64,000 nucleotides of DNA from Pueribacillus theae (GCF_003097615.1 NZ_QCZG01000022.1:1-64000), one strand, 5' to 3'; positions 27,551-37,044 are shown, counted from the stretch's first letter. Program-made: numbers and translations. The notes: generated by a model from the sequence alone, not told the origin.

Positions 27551-29095
27551 GTGAATGCAATTGAATTAATTAAACGTGGCGCCATTTATTATCCAAATCA
27601 TACAGGAGTTATTTATGAAGGAAAAAAATTAACTTTTGAGCAAGTTTATAAAAACAGCAACCGTCTGGCGAATGCACTGTTGCAGCTCGGTTTGCAAAAA
27701 GGGGATCGAGTCGCATTTTTGTTGGCAAACTCATTGCAAAGCGTAGAAATTGACTTTGCTCTTTTACTTACTGGGCTTGTCAGGGTACCATTGAATACAA
27801 GACTTTCTGAAAATGAGCACAGCCATATGATTAAGGAAACGGATGCAAAAGCGCTTCTTTTTACTGAGGAGTTTAATGAACGGGCGAATGCATTGAAGCA
27901 AAGCTGTGAAGGGCTTCGCTACTTTTGCCAAATCAATGGAACAGCAAGAGAATCATGGATGATAAACATGCCTGAATATGTGCTAGGAATGTCTGAAGAT
28001 GAACCGGCAGTGAAAATCAATGAAAGTGATCTTGCAACAATTCAATATACATCTGGAACGACAGGAACATTGAAAGCTGCTGTCCATACTCAAGAAACTT
28101 GGACAGCAATATGTAACAATATTTTAACTTCGTTGGATATTCAAGAAGGGGATATTATGCTTCATGCCGCCCCGTTAACACACGCATCTGGAACTTTAGT
28201 TCTTCCTCACTGGGTTTCAGGAGCGGCAAATTCGATTTTATCCGGCTTTAATCCAAAAGAATATCTTGAGGTGATTCATAATGAGAAACCGACGACATTA
28301 AACCTTGTTCCGACAATGATCGTGATGCTTTTATCACAGCCGGATGTCGAGCAATATTCCTTTGAATCAGTAAGAAACATCATCTATGGTGCTTCACCAA
28401 TGCCAAGAGAAGCGTTAAGGCGTGGTCTCAAGCTATGGGGACCAAAGTTTGTTCAATATTATGGCCAAACGGAAGCTCCGCTCATTCTATCGATTTTAAA
28501 TAAACAGGATCATCTCGGGGAAGGTCCTGAAGCAGAAGAGAGACTGTTATCATGCGGACGGCCAGTTCCTACTGCATCTGTCAAAATTGTAGACGAGAAC
28601 GATCAGGAAGTTCCAACAAGAACGATTGGAGAAATTGCTGTAAAATCGACTCAAATGATGGTTGGCTACTGGAAAGAACCTGAGTTAACAAGGGAAACAA
28701 TCAAAGATGGATGGATTTACACGCGGGATATGGGCTATCTGGATGAACGTGGTTATTTATTTCTAGTCGACAGAAAATCAGACATGATTATTACTGGTGG
28801 TTTTAATGTTTATCCGCGTGAAGTGGAAGAGGTGCTTTATCAGCATCCGGCTGTGGTGGAAGCTGCGGTTATTGGCGTTCCTGATGAGAAATGGGTTGAA
28901 GCGATTAAGGCTTTCGTTGTTATTCGTTCAGGCCAAACTGTGAGCGAAGAAAAAATTATTCAATTTTGTAAAGAAAGACTTGCATCGTATAAAAAGCCTT
29001 CATCAGTTGAATTTATTGAAGAACTTCCAAAAAGTGCAGTTGGAAAAGTGGTTCGCCGTGTTCTAAGGGAACCTTATTGGGAAAGGAAAATTTAA
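27551..29095 (+). CDS. AMP-dependent acyl-CoA ligase (first)
   Basis: A 514-residue ANL-superfamily ligase: phosphate loop YTSGTTGTLKAA, YGQTEAPL, TRDMGYLDERGYLFLVDRKSD and the C-terminal KSAVGKVVR with the catalytic Lys. It forms an acyl-AMP, then acyl-CoA, from a carboxylate. The start is GTG 27551 with GGGAGG 10 bases upstream. A second, similar ligase follows after 21 bases. The loop carries TLKAA where most family members have the G(x)PK pattern, which may affect nucleotide handling. Confidence 0.92.
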   Translation: MNAIELIKRGAIYYPNHTGVIYEGKKLTFEQVYKNSNRLANALLQLGLQKGDRVAFLLANSLQSVEIDFALLLTGLVRVPLNTRLSENEHSHMIKETDAKALLFTEEFNERANALKQSCEGLRYFCQINGTARESWMINMPEYVLGMSEDEPAVKINESDLATIQYTSGTTGTLKAAVHTQETWTAICNNILTSLDIQEGDIMLHAAPLTHASGTLVLPHWVSGAANSILSGFNPKEYLEVIHNEKPTTLNLVPTMIVMLLSQPDVEQYSFESVRNIIYGASPMPREALRRGLKLWGPKFVQYYGQTEAPLILSILNKQDHLGEGPEAEERLLSCGRPVPTASVKIVDENDQEVPTRTIGEIAVKSTQMMVGYWKEPELTRETIKDGWIYTRDMGYLDERGYLFLVDRKSDMIITGGFNVYPREVEEVLYQHPAVVEAAVIGVPDEKWVEAIKAFVVIRSGQTVSEEKIIQFCKERLASYKKPSSVEFIEELPKSAVGKVVRRVLREPYWERKI

Positions 29096-29116
29096 AAAAG
29101 TGAGGAAGGGTGTCCA

Positions 29117-30688
29117 ATGAATCAACAATCTACCATTTATTCAAACAATATTGTAAGCAGTATAAAGATGAACTCCGTTAAATTTGCTGAAAGGAAAGCG
29201 CTCATTTGCGGGGACCAGTCTGTTAGCTGGGCAGAGATGTGGAGCAGAACAAATCAGTTAGGCCAGGCACTATGCTCCCTAGGCGTACAAAAAGGCGATC
29301 GAGTTGCCCTCATTTTAAATAACTGCATCGAGTTTTCTGAATCATTTGTAATGTGTGCGAAATTTGGCTTTATAGTTACTCCGATGAATCGAAATCTTAA
29401 AGCGAAAGAACTGGCATATCATTTGCAAGACAGCGGAGCTAAAGTTGTGATTACAAATCCAGAGTATGCAGCAGCATTGCAATCTGTAAGAAATGAATTG
29501 CCATCGTTAGAACAGATGGTGGTTACCGGGACAGCTGCTGGGCAAGGTGATCATGCATATGAACAATTAATAAATGAGGGAGCAGACAAAGATCCCGATG
29601 TAGAGATTTCACCTGATGATATTCAAATGATTCTCTACACTTCAGGAACGACAGGCCGACCGAAAGGCGGTATTCGCGGCTACAAAGAAAACTACCATAC
29701 AGGAGTCGGCGTTTGTATCGAATGGAAGATCCGTTCGGGAGATGTGCAATTAGCGATCACCCCTCTCTATCATGCAGCCCCAATCGCATGGTTTATTGCG
29801 ACGATGATAACAGGCGGAACTTATGTCATATTGCCGCAGTTTAATCCAGAGGCTGTCTTTGTGGAAATTGAAAAACATAAAGTAAATTGGCTGATGGCGG
29901 TGCCTGTCATGTTTGATCATTTAATTGCTTTTTCTGAAAAAAAGCTGGCAGGCTATGATTTAAGCTCTCTTAGAACATTGATATCAGGGGGAGCACCTCT
30001 CCATACAAGAACAAAGGTTGGCATCAAGCGAGCATTTAGCGATAGTGAGCTTTATGAATTCTACGGAAGTACAGAACTCGGTGTCTCCACGAGCCTGAGA
30101 GATGAAGATCAACTCAGAAAGGAACGATGTGTAGGGCTGCCCATGCCAGATGTAGAATTAAGCATACGCAATGACGAAGGCGATGAAGTTCAACAAGGGG
30201 AGATCGGCCTGCTCTATTCACGTGGCCTAAGCGGTTTCAGAGGGTATTGGAACGCGCCTGAAAAAACGGAAGAAGCATTTCTTGAAGGTGGCTGGGCAAC
30301 GGTTGGTGATATGGCTCGCCAAGATGATGAAGGCTATTACTATATTGTCGATCGAAAGAAAGATATGATTATTACTGGCGGCGTTAATGTCTATCCTGTG
30401 GAAATTGAAGAAATCATTCATGAAATGGAAGAAGTGCAGGATGTCGCTGTAATCGGCGTGCCAGATCCAAAATGGGGAGAGGCTGTCAAAGCAATTATTG
30501 TACTACATCCAAACGAAACAATTGATGAGAACGATGTGATTGTTTTTTGCAAAAAACGCTTAGCATCATTTAAAGTCCCTAAATCTGTTGACTTTGTTTC
30601 ATCAATTCCTCGAACGCAATCCGGGAAAATTTTAAAAGGGGAATTACGCAAAGCTTATTGGAGTGATAGTGATTTTCAAATCTCTTAA
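29117..30688 (+). CDS. AMP-dependent acyl-CoA ligase (second)
   Basis: A 523-residue ANL ligase with canonical YTSGTTGRPKGG, FYGSTELG, VGDMARQDDEGYYYIVDRKKD and TQSGKILKGELRK. It is paralogous to the ligase upstream but has the normal P-loop. The pair suggests two acids with different chain types, or a heteromeric or redundant activation step. GAGGAAGGG precedes ATG 29117. The operon ends at a strong hairpin near 30801. Confidence 0.93.
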   Translation: MNQQSTIYSNNIVSSIKMNSVKFAERKALICGDQSVSWAEMWSRTNQLGQALCSLGVQKGDRVALILNNCIEFSESFVMCAKFGFIVTPMNRNLKAKELAYHLQDSGAKVVITNPEYAAALQSVRNELPSLEQMVVTGTAAGQGDHAYEQLINEGADKDPDVEISPDDIQMILYTSGTTGRPKGGIRGYKENYHTGVGVCIEWKIRSGDVQLAITPLYHAAPIAWFIATMITGGTYVILPQFNPEAVFVEIEKHKVNWLMAVPVMFDHLIAFSEKKLAGYDLSSLRTLISGGAPLHTRTKVGIKRAFSDSELYEFYGSTELGVSTSLRDEDQLRKERCVGLPMPDVELSIRNDEGDEVQQGEIGLLYSRGLSGFRGYWNAPEKTEEAFLEGGWATVGDMARQDDEGYYYIVDRKKDMIITGGVNVYPVEIEEIIHEMEEVQDVAVIGVPDPKWGEAVKAIIVLHPNETIDENDVIVFCKKRLASFKVPKSVDFVSSIPRTQSGKILKGELRKAYWSDSDFQIS

Positions 30689-30800
30689 TTGTAGATTGAG
30701 AACAAAATTTAAAATAAAAGAACAAGTGCAGGATATCAATCTAACTAGATTACAGGCATTGATTTTTAAGGTATTGACGGGCTTGCAATGCAACTAGATA

Positions 30801-30845
30801 AAAAAGCAATTTCGGTTTCATTTCAATCGAAATTGCTTTTTTCTA
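30801..30845. terminator. strong bidirectional-looking terminator
   Basis: AAAAAGCAATTTCG and CGAAATTGCTTTTTT form a 14-bp stem followed by T residues, between the ligase operon and the ABC importer. Confidence 0.85.
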
Positions 30846-30856
30846 TTAATTTATTA

Positions 30857-30885
30857 TTGACAATTCTTATCGGCTTTATCATAAT
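30857..30885 (+). promoter_or_regulatory. sigma-A-like promoter for the ABC importer
   Basis: TTGACA (30857-30862), 17-base spacer, CATAAT (30880-30885), 55 bases before the ATPase start. Confidence 0.6.
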
Positions 30886-30939
30886 ATGGAGTAGCCTAAA
30901 CCTATTTGTTTACTGAGGATTGGAAATCGGGGTGAAAAG

Positions 30940-31779
30940 ATGTACCTTACTATAGATGATATCGAAAAAAGTTTTGCGCATGACGGAAACGAATTAAAGG
31001 TATTGGAAAAGATTAATTTATCTGTGGAGAAAGGGAGCTTTGTATCAATTGTAGGCCCTTCCGGCTGTGGAAAATCAACGCTTCTTTATTTAATTGCCGG
31101 TCTGGAAAAAGCAGATTCCGGGGAAATAAAGGTCGCAGGCAACAAAGTCGAAAAACCCGGCCCTGACCGCGTTGTCGTGTTTCAAGAGGCGGGTTTGTTC
31201 CCTTGGCTTACCGTTTTGGAAAATGTGACTTACGGCCTTCGTCTTAAAAAAATACCAAAACAGGAAGCGAAGGAAAAAGCGCTAAATATTTTAAAAATGG
31301 TTCATCTAAGCCGTTATGTGGATGCGTATCCACATCAGCTTTCCGGAGGGATGAAGCAAAGGGTGGCGATTGCAAGATCACTTGTTATGGAGCCGGATGT
31401 ACTGCTAATGGATGAACCTTTCTCGGCACTTGATGAGCAAACGAGAATGGTTTTGCATCATGAATTACTTGAAATTTGGAAAAAAACGAAAGTTACCATT
31501 TTTTTCGTGACGCACAACATTCGTGAAGCGGTTCTTCTGTCTGAAAAAATTGTTGTATTTGCGACACGCCCAGGAAAAATTAAAGCAACGATTTCTGTTC
31601 CATCAACGAAAGATGGGGTTATGCCTGACAGTGTAACGCTTAATGTCGAACAGCGGGTGTTATCCATTTTGCAGGAAGAAATCGAAAAAGTATTGAAGGA
31701 GGAAATCGGGGATGACTACAGCTTTAAGGCGAATCATCTTCATCGCGATAATAGCGGTGATATGGGAAGTCACATCTAG
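30940..31779 (+). CDS. ABC importer ATPase, nitrate/sulfonate/taurine type
   Basis: A 279-residue ATP-binding subunit: Walker A GPSGCGKST, Q-loop, signature LSGGMKQR, Walker B LLMDEPFSALD and switch His in VTHNI. It groups by pattern with SsuB/TauB/NrtD. It energises the permease encoded next, whose start lies 68 bases inside this gene. The genes run ATPase-permease-binding protein. Confidence 0.93.
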   Translation: MYLTIDDIEKSFAHDGNELKVLEKINLSVEKGSFVSIVGPSGCGKSTLLYLIAGLEKADSGEIKVAGNKVEKPGPDRVVVFQEAGLFPWLTVLENVTYGLRLKKIPKQEAKEKALNILKMVHLSRYVDAYPHQLSGGMKQRVAIARSLVMEPDVLLMDEPFSALDEQTRMVLHHELLEIWKKTKVTIFFVTHNIREAVLLSEKIVVFATRPGKIKATISVPSTKDGVMPDSVTLNVEQRVLSILQEEIEKVLKEEIGDDYSFKANHLHRDNSGDMGSHI

Positions 31780-32470
31780 GTTTTCAGGCCTCCCCGATTT
31801 CATGTTTCCAAGCCTTACGCAAGTGCTCGGGACTTTATTCAACGGGTTGGTTAGCGGACAAATTACGGCTGCTGTTTTTAAAAGCCTTAGCAGGCTTTTT
31901 CTCGGTTTTGCCATTGCCATTACGATTGGGCTCTTATTGGGCTATCTTATTTGGCGCTTTAAATTAATCGAAGATACATTGGGCTTTGTTGTTACGGCCC
32001 TTCAGTCCATTCCGAGCATCGTCTGGTTTCCAATCGCCATTATTTGGTTCGGTTTAAACGACTTATCCATTTTGTTTATTGTCACAATCGGAGCAACATG
32101 GACGATGACGATTAGTGCGGCGAGCGGCTTTAAAAACGTACCGCGGCTTTATCAGCGGGTGGCCAAAACATTTGGTTCAAAAGGCTTTCATTTTATACGT
32201 ACTGTGATTTTGCCAGCTTCGGTTCCGCAGCTTATTTCAGGATTGCGAATTGCTTGGGCGTTCTCATGGCGCGCATTGATGGCTGGGGAACTCCTCGGTG
32301 CCGGGGGTGGGCTTGGCCAGTTGCTTGAAACGGGAAGATCGCTCGGCCAAATGGATCTCGTGATTTCAATTATGATTATTATCGCTGTCATTGGAACGAT
32401 TATGGATAATGTCGTCTTCTTGAGGCTGGATCGCAGTGTGCAGAAGAAATGGGGAGTCAGCCAGCAATAA
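31712..32470 (+). CDS. ABC importer permease (SsuC/TauC-like)
   Basis: A 252-residue permease with about six membrane segments and the EAA-loop region (RVAKTFGSKGFHFIRTVILPASVPQLISG, around residues 150-178). AAGGAGG lies upstream of ATG 31712, which supports a true 68-base overlap with the ATPase gene. It forms the channel of the sulfonate/nitrate-type importer. Confidence 0.92.
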   Translation: MTTALRRIIFIAIIAVIWEVTSRFSGLPDFMFPSLTQVLGTLFNGLVSGQITAAVFKSLSRLFLGFAIAITIGLLLGYLIWRFKLIEDTLGFVVTALQSIPSIVWFPIAIIWFGLNDLSILFIVTIGATWTMTISAASGFKNVPRLYQRVAKTFGSKGFHFIRTVILPASVPQLISGLRIAWAFSWRALMAGELLGAGGGLGQLLETGRSLGQMDLVISIMIIIAVIGTIMDNVVFLRLDRSVQKKWGVSQQ

Positions 32471-32520
32471 TTTAGTAGAATGTAAGAATTTGGTTTTACA
32501 AAGTGAAAGGGGAAGAAAAA

Positions 32521-33531
32521 GTGCTGAGAAAATCGTTTATCTATTTATTTGTTTTGATTATGGTTGCCAGTCTGCTTGCTGCTTGTGGAAAAGATGATAA
32601 AGAAGCATCAGGAGATTCTACTAAACAAGCAACAGTGAAAATTGGATATTTTCCCAACCTGACGCATATCGCAACGATTGTAGGCCTTGAAAAAGGCTAC
32701 TTTAAAGAAGAGCTTGGGGATGATGTTGAAATTACGACGAAGACAGTCAGCAATGGTGGATTATTTATGGAAGCCATGGCGACAAAAGCAATCGATGTCG
32801 GAACGGTTGGCCCGGGGCCTCTCTTAAACTTTTACGTTAAAAATCCTAAATTTCATATTATCTCAGGTGCCGTGAATGGCGGTGCTGTTCTCGTTGCAAG
32901 TGAAGCGAGTGGAGTGAAAGATTTAGCAGATTTGGATGGGAAAAGGGTTGCCATTCCGGTTATTGGAAGCACGCAAGATGTGATGCTTAGAAAAGCGCTT
33001 CAAGAGGTTGATCTGAAACCGACGACAAACGGAGGAACAGTCGAACTTTTTGCTTCCGCTCCAGCAGACACCGTCTCTCTTTTTATCCAAGATCAAGTAG
33101 AAGCCGCGGCTACGCAGGAGCCTTGGGGTTATGTACTTGAAACACAGGCAAAAGGCAAGCTGCTTCTTGATTGGGATGAATTTGCATGGGGGAAAGAATC
33201 GACAAATACTGTTGTTGCAGCAAGCGAAGACTTTTTAAAGAAAAAAGAACTTGTCAAAGCATATTTGGCTGCGCATAAAAAATCTGTAGAATTTATACAG
33301 GAAAATCCGGCTGAGGCTCAAGATGTGGTGATGAAGCACATCAAGGATCTGACAGGGAAAGAGCTTAATAAAGAAGAAGTTGAAGCCGCCTTTTCCAAGC
33401 TTGAAGTAACCACCGATGTGAATGAAAAAGTGATTCAAGAGATGGCTGATATTAGCCTGGAAGCGGAATATGTACCAAATAACAACATTGATGGCATGAT
33501 TGACCTTTCATTTTTAGAAGAAATTAAATAA
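32521..33531 (+). CDS. ABC importer substrate-binding lipoprotein (SsuA-like)
   Basis: A 336-residue binding lipoprotein with lipobox LLAAC (Cys 22) and an NMT1/SsuA-type fold (KIGYFPNLTHIATIVGLEKG, VGPGPLLNFYVK, VIGSTQDVMLRKAL). GTG 32521 is chosen: AAAGGGG lies 8 bases before it; GTG 32503 has no site. Aliphatic sulfonates, taurine or nitrate are common ligands of this family; a sulfonate would fit a genome carrying an alkylsulfatase-like gene, but no desulfonating monooxygenase is in the window. Confidence 0.9.
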   Translation: MLRKSFIYLFVLIMVASLLAACGKDDKEASGDSTKQATVKIGYFPNLTHIATIVGLEKGYFKEELGDDVEITTKTVSNGGLFMEAMATKAIDVGTVGPGPLLNFYVKNPKFHIISGAVNGGAVLVASEASGVKDLADLDGKRVAIPVIGSTQDVMLRKALQEVDLKPTTNGGTVELFASAPADTVSLFIQDQVEAAATQEPWGYVLETQAKGKLLLDWDEFAWGKESTNTVVAASEDFLKKKELVKAYLAAHKKSVEFIQENPAEAQDVVMKHIKDLTGKELNKEEVEAAFSKLEVTTDVNEKVIQEMADISLEAEYVPNNNIDGMIDLSFLEEIK

Positions 33532-33543
33532 TTTTTAGGAATG

Positions 33544-33580
33544 ATCTGCAGAGTTGTAGCAACCCTGCAGATTTATTTTT
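33544..33580 (+). terminator. terminator after the ABC importer
   Basis: ATCTGCAG and CTGCAGAT form an 8-bp stem around a 13-base loop, then TTATTTTT. Confidence 0.75.
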
Positions 33581-33652
33581 CCGAAAATACTTTCTAAAAG
33601 TCCAAGAAAAGAGTACAATTTATAATGAAGTCTATACATTGGGGGATGACAA

Positions 33653-33838
33653 ATGAAAACTGCAAAAGTAGGCAATATCATTTCGTTCAATGAAGGAATG
33701 CTCGGAAAAGTTGTAGCTGTTTTGCAGAATACGGTCATTGCAGATTTAACGTACATGTCTAATTTTGATTCGTTGGGTGTTGAACATGAACGCCAAGTGA
33801 TTCGGCATAGCGAGTATAAAATTGTAAAAATGGAATAG
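33653..33838 (+). CDS. DUF2187 family small protein (YkvS-like)
   Basis: A 61-residue protein with KVGNIISFNEGMLGKVVAV and HERQVIRHSEYKIV, matching the DUF2187 family of small KOW-like proteins in Bacillaceae. GGGG lies 6-10 bases before ATG 33653. Function is unknown; the fold suggests nucleic-acid or protein contact. It stands alone. Confidence 0.82.
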   Translation: MKTAKVGNIISFNEGMLGKVVAVLQNTVIADLTYMSNFDSLGVEHERQVIRHSEYKIVKME

Positions 33839-33876
33839 GGAAACTAATCTGAATTTTCGCATATCATTAACTTTTC

Positions 33877-33905
33877 TTGCATTAACTCAAATTAGGCTGT
33901 AGAAT
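33877..33905 (+). promoter_or_regulatory. sigma-A-like promoter for ADH copy B
   Basis: TTGCAT (33877-33882), 17-base spacer, TAGAAT (33900-33905), 55 bases before the ADH start. Confidence 0.55.
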
Positions 33906-33959
33906 ATTAATTAGCAAAATTTTCTAAATTTCATAACAATAAGGGGGAATGAAAAAACG

Positions 33960-35012
33960 ATGAAGGCAGCCGTAATGGAGCAATTGAAAGAACCGCTTGT
34001 TGTAAGGAATGTGGAAGACCCGACAATTGACGACAATGGGGCAATCGTTCGTGTCAAGGCAAATGGGATTTGCCGATCGGATTGGCATGCGTGGATGGGT
34101 GATCTTAGCTGGATAGGACTAACGTTGGAAATGCCGTGGGTAATGGGACACGAATTTACAGGCGTAGTTGAAGAAGTTGGAAAGAATATCAAAAATTTTA
34201 AAAAAGGCGATAGGGTAATCATTCCCTTTAGCCAGGGGGATGGCACATGTGAACAATGTCTCTCAGGGCACCACAACATATGCGACAATTTAGTGATGCC
34301 TGGGTTTGCCTATTGGGGAGGGTACGGAGAGTATTCAGCCATTCCGAATGCTGATTTGAATATGGTAAAGCTGCCCGATGAAGTAGGGTTTGAAGAAGGT
34401 GCGAGTGTCGGCTGCCGATTTATGACCTCCTTTCACGCGGTTACGGAACAGGCGAATGTAAAGCCTGGTGAGTGGGTTGCTGTTTATGGGCAAGGCGGTA
34501 TTGGCTTGGCTGCAACTCATATTGCAAACGCTGCGGGAGCGAATGTTATTGCGATTGATATTGGACAGGATAAGCTTGATTTTGCGAAAAAAGTAGGAGC
34601 CGCTGTAACAATCAACAGCAAAGATACAAATGCTTCGGAAGCCGTCCAAGAAATCACGAAGGGTGGGGCCCACGTATCCATCGATGCGCTTGGCATACAA
34701 GAGACAATTTTGAACTCGGTATTGTCGCTTCGAAAACGCGGCCGGCATATTCAAATCGGCTTGACATCGAGCGATCAACAAGGAATGACAGCATTGCCAA
34801 CGGATGTGATCACAGCAAAAGAACTTCAGTTTATCGGATCGTTTGGTATGCAAGCCCCGAATTACCCCTCAATGCTTCAAATGATTGGCGCTGGTAAGCT
34901 TGATCCAGGACAGCTTGTAACGAATCGCGTTTCAATTGAGGAAGCAAGCGGTATTATCGAGGGAATGGGAGATTACAACACATTGGGTGTAACAGTCGTT
35001 AATAAATGGTAG
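33960..35012 (+). CDS. zinc-dependent alcohol dehydrogenase (copy B)
   Basis: A 350-residue Zn-ADH aligned without gaps to copy A at 18748-19800, about 83% identical. It keeps C38, H64, C97, C100, C108 and the Asp at the first structural-zinc position; the NAD site reads GQGGIGLAA. Codon use is less AT-rich than in copy A and matches the surrounding region, so this is more likely the resident copy. The ALDH partner follows 40 bases later. Confidence 0.95.
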   Translation: MKAAVMEQLKEPLVVRNVEDPTIDDNGAIVRVKANGICRSDWHAWMGDLSWIGLTLEMPWVMGHEFTGVVEEVGKNIKNFKKGDRVIIPFSQGDGTCEQCLSGHHNICDNLVMPGFAYWGGYGEYSAIPNADLNMVKLPDEVGFEEGASVGCRFMTSFHAVTEQANVKPGEWVAVYGQGGIGLAATHIANAAGANVIAIDIGQDKLDFAKKVGAAVTINSKDTNASEAVQEITKGGAHVSIDALGIQETILNSVLSLRKRGRHIQIGLTSSDQQGMTALPTDVITAKELQFIGSFGMQAPNYPSMLQMIGAGKLDPGQLVTNRVSIEEASGIIEGMGDYNTLGVTVVNKW

Positions 35013-35052
35013 CGCTTTCGCATATACGATAATCTTTCGGGAGGTATGAAAA

Positions 35053-36534
35053 ATGGAACAAACATTGGATACGGCTCCTAAGGTGGCGGAATTTTTACAA
35101 GGCACGAAAAAAATGTTTATTAACGGTGAATGGGTGGCATCTATCAGCGAACAAACATTTGAAACGAAAAACCCTGCTACAGGTGAAGTTCTTGCAACAG
35201 TTTACGAAGCTGGCGAGGAAGATGTCAATCGGGCGGTGGAAGCGGCGAGAGAGGCTTTTGATCACGGGCCTTGGTCCAAAATGAGCGCTTCGGAAAGAAG
35301 CAGGCTTATTTACAAACTCGCTGATTTAATGGAAGAAAACGCTGAGGAATTGGCGCAGCTTGATACTCTTGACAATGGGAAGCCAATTAACGAAACAAGA
35401 AATATTGATGTTCCAGCGGCTATTGAGCATTTTCGTTATTTTGCCGGTTGGTCAACGAAAATTGTCGGGCAAACCATTCCGGTAAATGGCCCTTATTTCA
35501 ACTATACAAGACATGAACCAGTCGGTGTTGTGGGCCAAATTATTCCGTGGAACTTTCCGCTGTTGATGGCGGCCTGGAAACTTGGCGCAGCTCTTGCGAC
35601 AGGTTGTACCGTTGTCCTCAAGCCTGCAGAACAGACGCCACTTTCGGCTCTTTATCTTGCGAAATTAATTCAAGAAGCAGGTTTCCCTGATGGCGTTGTC
35701 AACATAGTTCAAGGTTTTGGCCCGACAACCGGCGAGGCTATTATCTCCCATGAGAAAGTAAATAAAATTGCATTTACCGGCTCAACTGAAGTGGGAAAAC
35801 ATATTATGCGCCGTGCCGCTGATACAGTAAAACGAGTGACGCTTGAATTAGGCGGTAAATCACCAAACATCATTTTGCCTGACGCCGACTTGACAAGAGC
35901 GATTCCGGGAGCGCTTATGGGAATCATGTTCAATCAAGGGCAAGTATGCTGTGCGGGATCACGTCTTTTTGTTCAGAAAAAAGCGTATGATAATGTTGTG
36001 GCTGATCTCGTGTCACATTCAAAAAGTATTAAGCAGGGACCGGGGCTGAACACGAGTACGCAAATGGGACCGCTTGTTTCCGATAAACAACAAAACCGTG
36101 TCATGAACTATATCCAAAAAGGGCAAGAAGAAGGCGCAGAAATGCTGACAGGGGGAAGCAATCCTTTTGACAAAGGTTATTTTGTCGAGCCAACGATTTT
36201 TGCCGCTGTAGAAGATGACATGACGATTGCGAAGGAAGAGATTTTCGGTCCTGTTGTTGCAGCTATGCCTTTTGAAGATTTAGATGAAGTCATTGAGCGC
36301 GCGAATAATACAACGTATGGCCTTGCGGCAGGCTTGTGGACAGAAAATGTAAGGAACGCCCATTATGTCGCAAATAAGCTTCAGGCAGGAACCGTTTGGG
36401 TCAACTGCTACAATGTTCTTGACGCGGCTTCGCCATTCGGGGGCTTTAAGCAGTCAGGAAGCGGGCGTGAGATGGGTTCGTATGCGCTTGATAACTATAC
36501 AGAAGTGAAAAGTGTGTTTATTAACATGAAATAA
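35053..36534 (+). CDS. aldehyde dehydrogenase (copy B)
   Basis: A 493-residue aldehyde dehydrogenase of the same length as, and closely matching, copy A at 19851-21332, with PWNFP, FTGSTEVGK, LELGGKSPN, GQVCCAGSR and PFGGFKQSG. GGGAGG precedes ATG 35053. It completes the alcohol-to-acid module with the preceding ADH and ends before a GC-rich hairpin. Confidence 0.95.
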   Translation: MEQTLDTAPKVAEFLQGTKKMFINGEWVASISEQTFETKNPATGEVLATVYEAGEEDVNRAVEAAREAFDHGPWSKMSASERSRLIYKLADLMEENAEELAQLDTLDNGKPINETRNIDVPAAIEHFRYFAGWSTKIVGQTIPVNGPYFNYTRHEPVGVVGQIIPWNFPLLMAAWKLGAALATGCTVVLKPAEQTPLSALYLAKLIQEAGFPDGVVNIVQGFGPTTGEAIISHEKVNKIAFTGSTEVGKHIMRRAADTVKRVTLELGGKSPNIILPDADLTRAIPGALMGIMFNQGQVCCAGSRLFVQKKAYDNVVADLVSHSKSIKQGPGLNTSTQMGPLVSDKQQNRVMNYIQKGQEEGAEMLTGGSNPFDKGYFVEPTIFAAVEDDMTIAKEEIFGPVVAAMPFEDLDEVIERANNTTYGLAAGLWTENVRNAHYVANKLQAGTVWVNCYNVLDAASPFGGFKQSGSGREMGSYALDNYTEVKSVFINMK

Positions 36535-36544
36535 GTCAAAAAAT

Positions 36545-36580
36545 AAGAAAGTATAAATTGGCAATTCGCCAATTTGAAAC
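36545..36580. repeat. dispersed intergenic repeat, copy 1 (partial)
   Basis: Holds the 5' hairpin of the repeat family (AAATTGGC-AATTC-GCCAATTT) preceded by AAGAAAGTAT. The pyrimidine-rich part is missing. Confidence 0.65.
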
Positions 36581-36589
36581 GGAATAAAC

Positions 36590-36612
36590 CCCGCCCCCTC
36601 GAGGGCGGGATT
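36590..36612 (+). terminator. GC-rich terminator after ALDH copy B
   Basis: CCCGCCC-CCTCGA-GGGCGGG stem-loop followed by ATTATTGCTT. Confidence 0.65.
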
Positions 36613-36679
36613 ATTGCTTAAAGGAAGTATTCATTTTCCCAATTTGCTGCTAGTTTGTTTTTTGAATCCGGTTTCTTAA

Positions 36680-36784
36680 CTAATACACGTATGCTGTACC
36701 TATAATAATTAATAAAATGAACAGTACAACAATTAGCGCGAAGCCGGCTCCTCCTCCGTATCCACCACAGTCAGGAGCGCTCAT
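36680..36784 (-). CDS. YjcZ-family sporulation protein (1)
   Basis: A 34-residue protein starting MSAPDCGGYGGGAGFAL with a C-terminal membrane helix ([17 protein letters not shown]). The Gly/Tyr-rich head and the single hydrophobic tail define the YjcZ family of small sporulation-associated proteins. GGAGG lies 7 bases upstream of the ATG. It is one of three tandem paralogues and is too short for most gene callers. Confidence 0.85.
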   Translation of the reverse strand: MSAPDCGGYGGGAGFALIVVLFILLIIIGTAYVY

Positions 36785-36840
36785 TCTATTAACCTCCTTT
36801 TTCGAAAAAAGCGATTATTTAAAAAGCTTCAGCTGCCTTG

Positions 36841-37044
36841 TTAACGTACGTAGGCTGCACCTACAATAATTAATAGGATGAATAATACGACAATTAGCAC
36901 GAAAGCATTACCGCCGTACCCGCCGGGAGCGCCACAGCCACCGCCGTATCCACCAGCATAGCCGCCGCCATATCCAGCGGCCTCATAACCGGGATATCCG
37001 AAACCTGGGTTTCCCCAACCTGGATATCCATAACCAAATCCCAT
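36841..37044 (-). CDS. YjcZ-family sporulation protein (2), long form
   Basis: A 67-residue YjcZ-like protein. The first 45 residues are rich in Gly, Tyr and Pro ([19 protein letters not shown]), followed by the family's helix ([21 protein letters not shown]). AAAGGAG lies 8 bases upstream of ATG 37044. The head is about twice as long as in its two neighbours. Confidence 0.85.
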   Translation of the reverse strand: MGFGYGYPGWGNPGFGYPGYEAAGYGGGYAGGYGGGCGAPGGYGGNAFVLIVVLFILLIIVGAAYVR

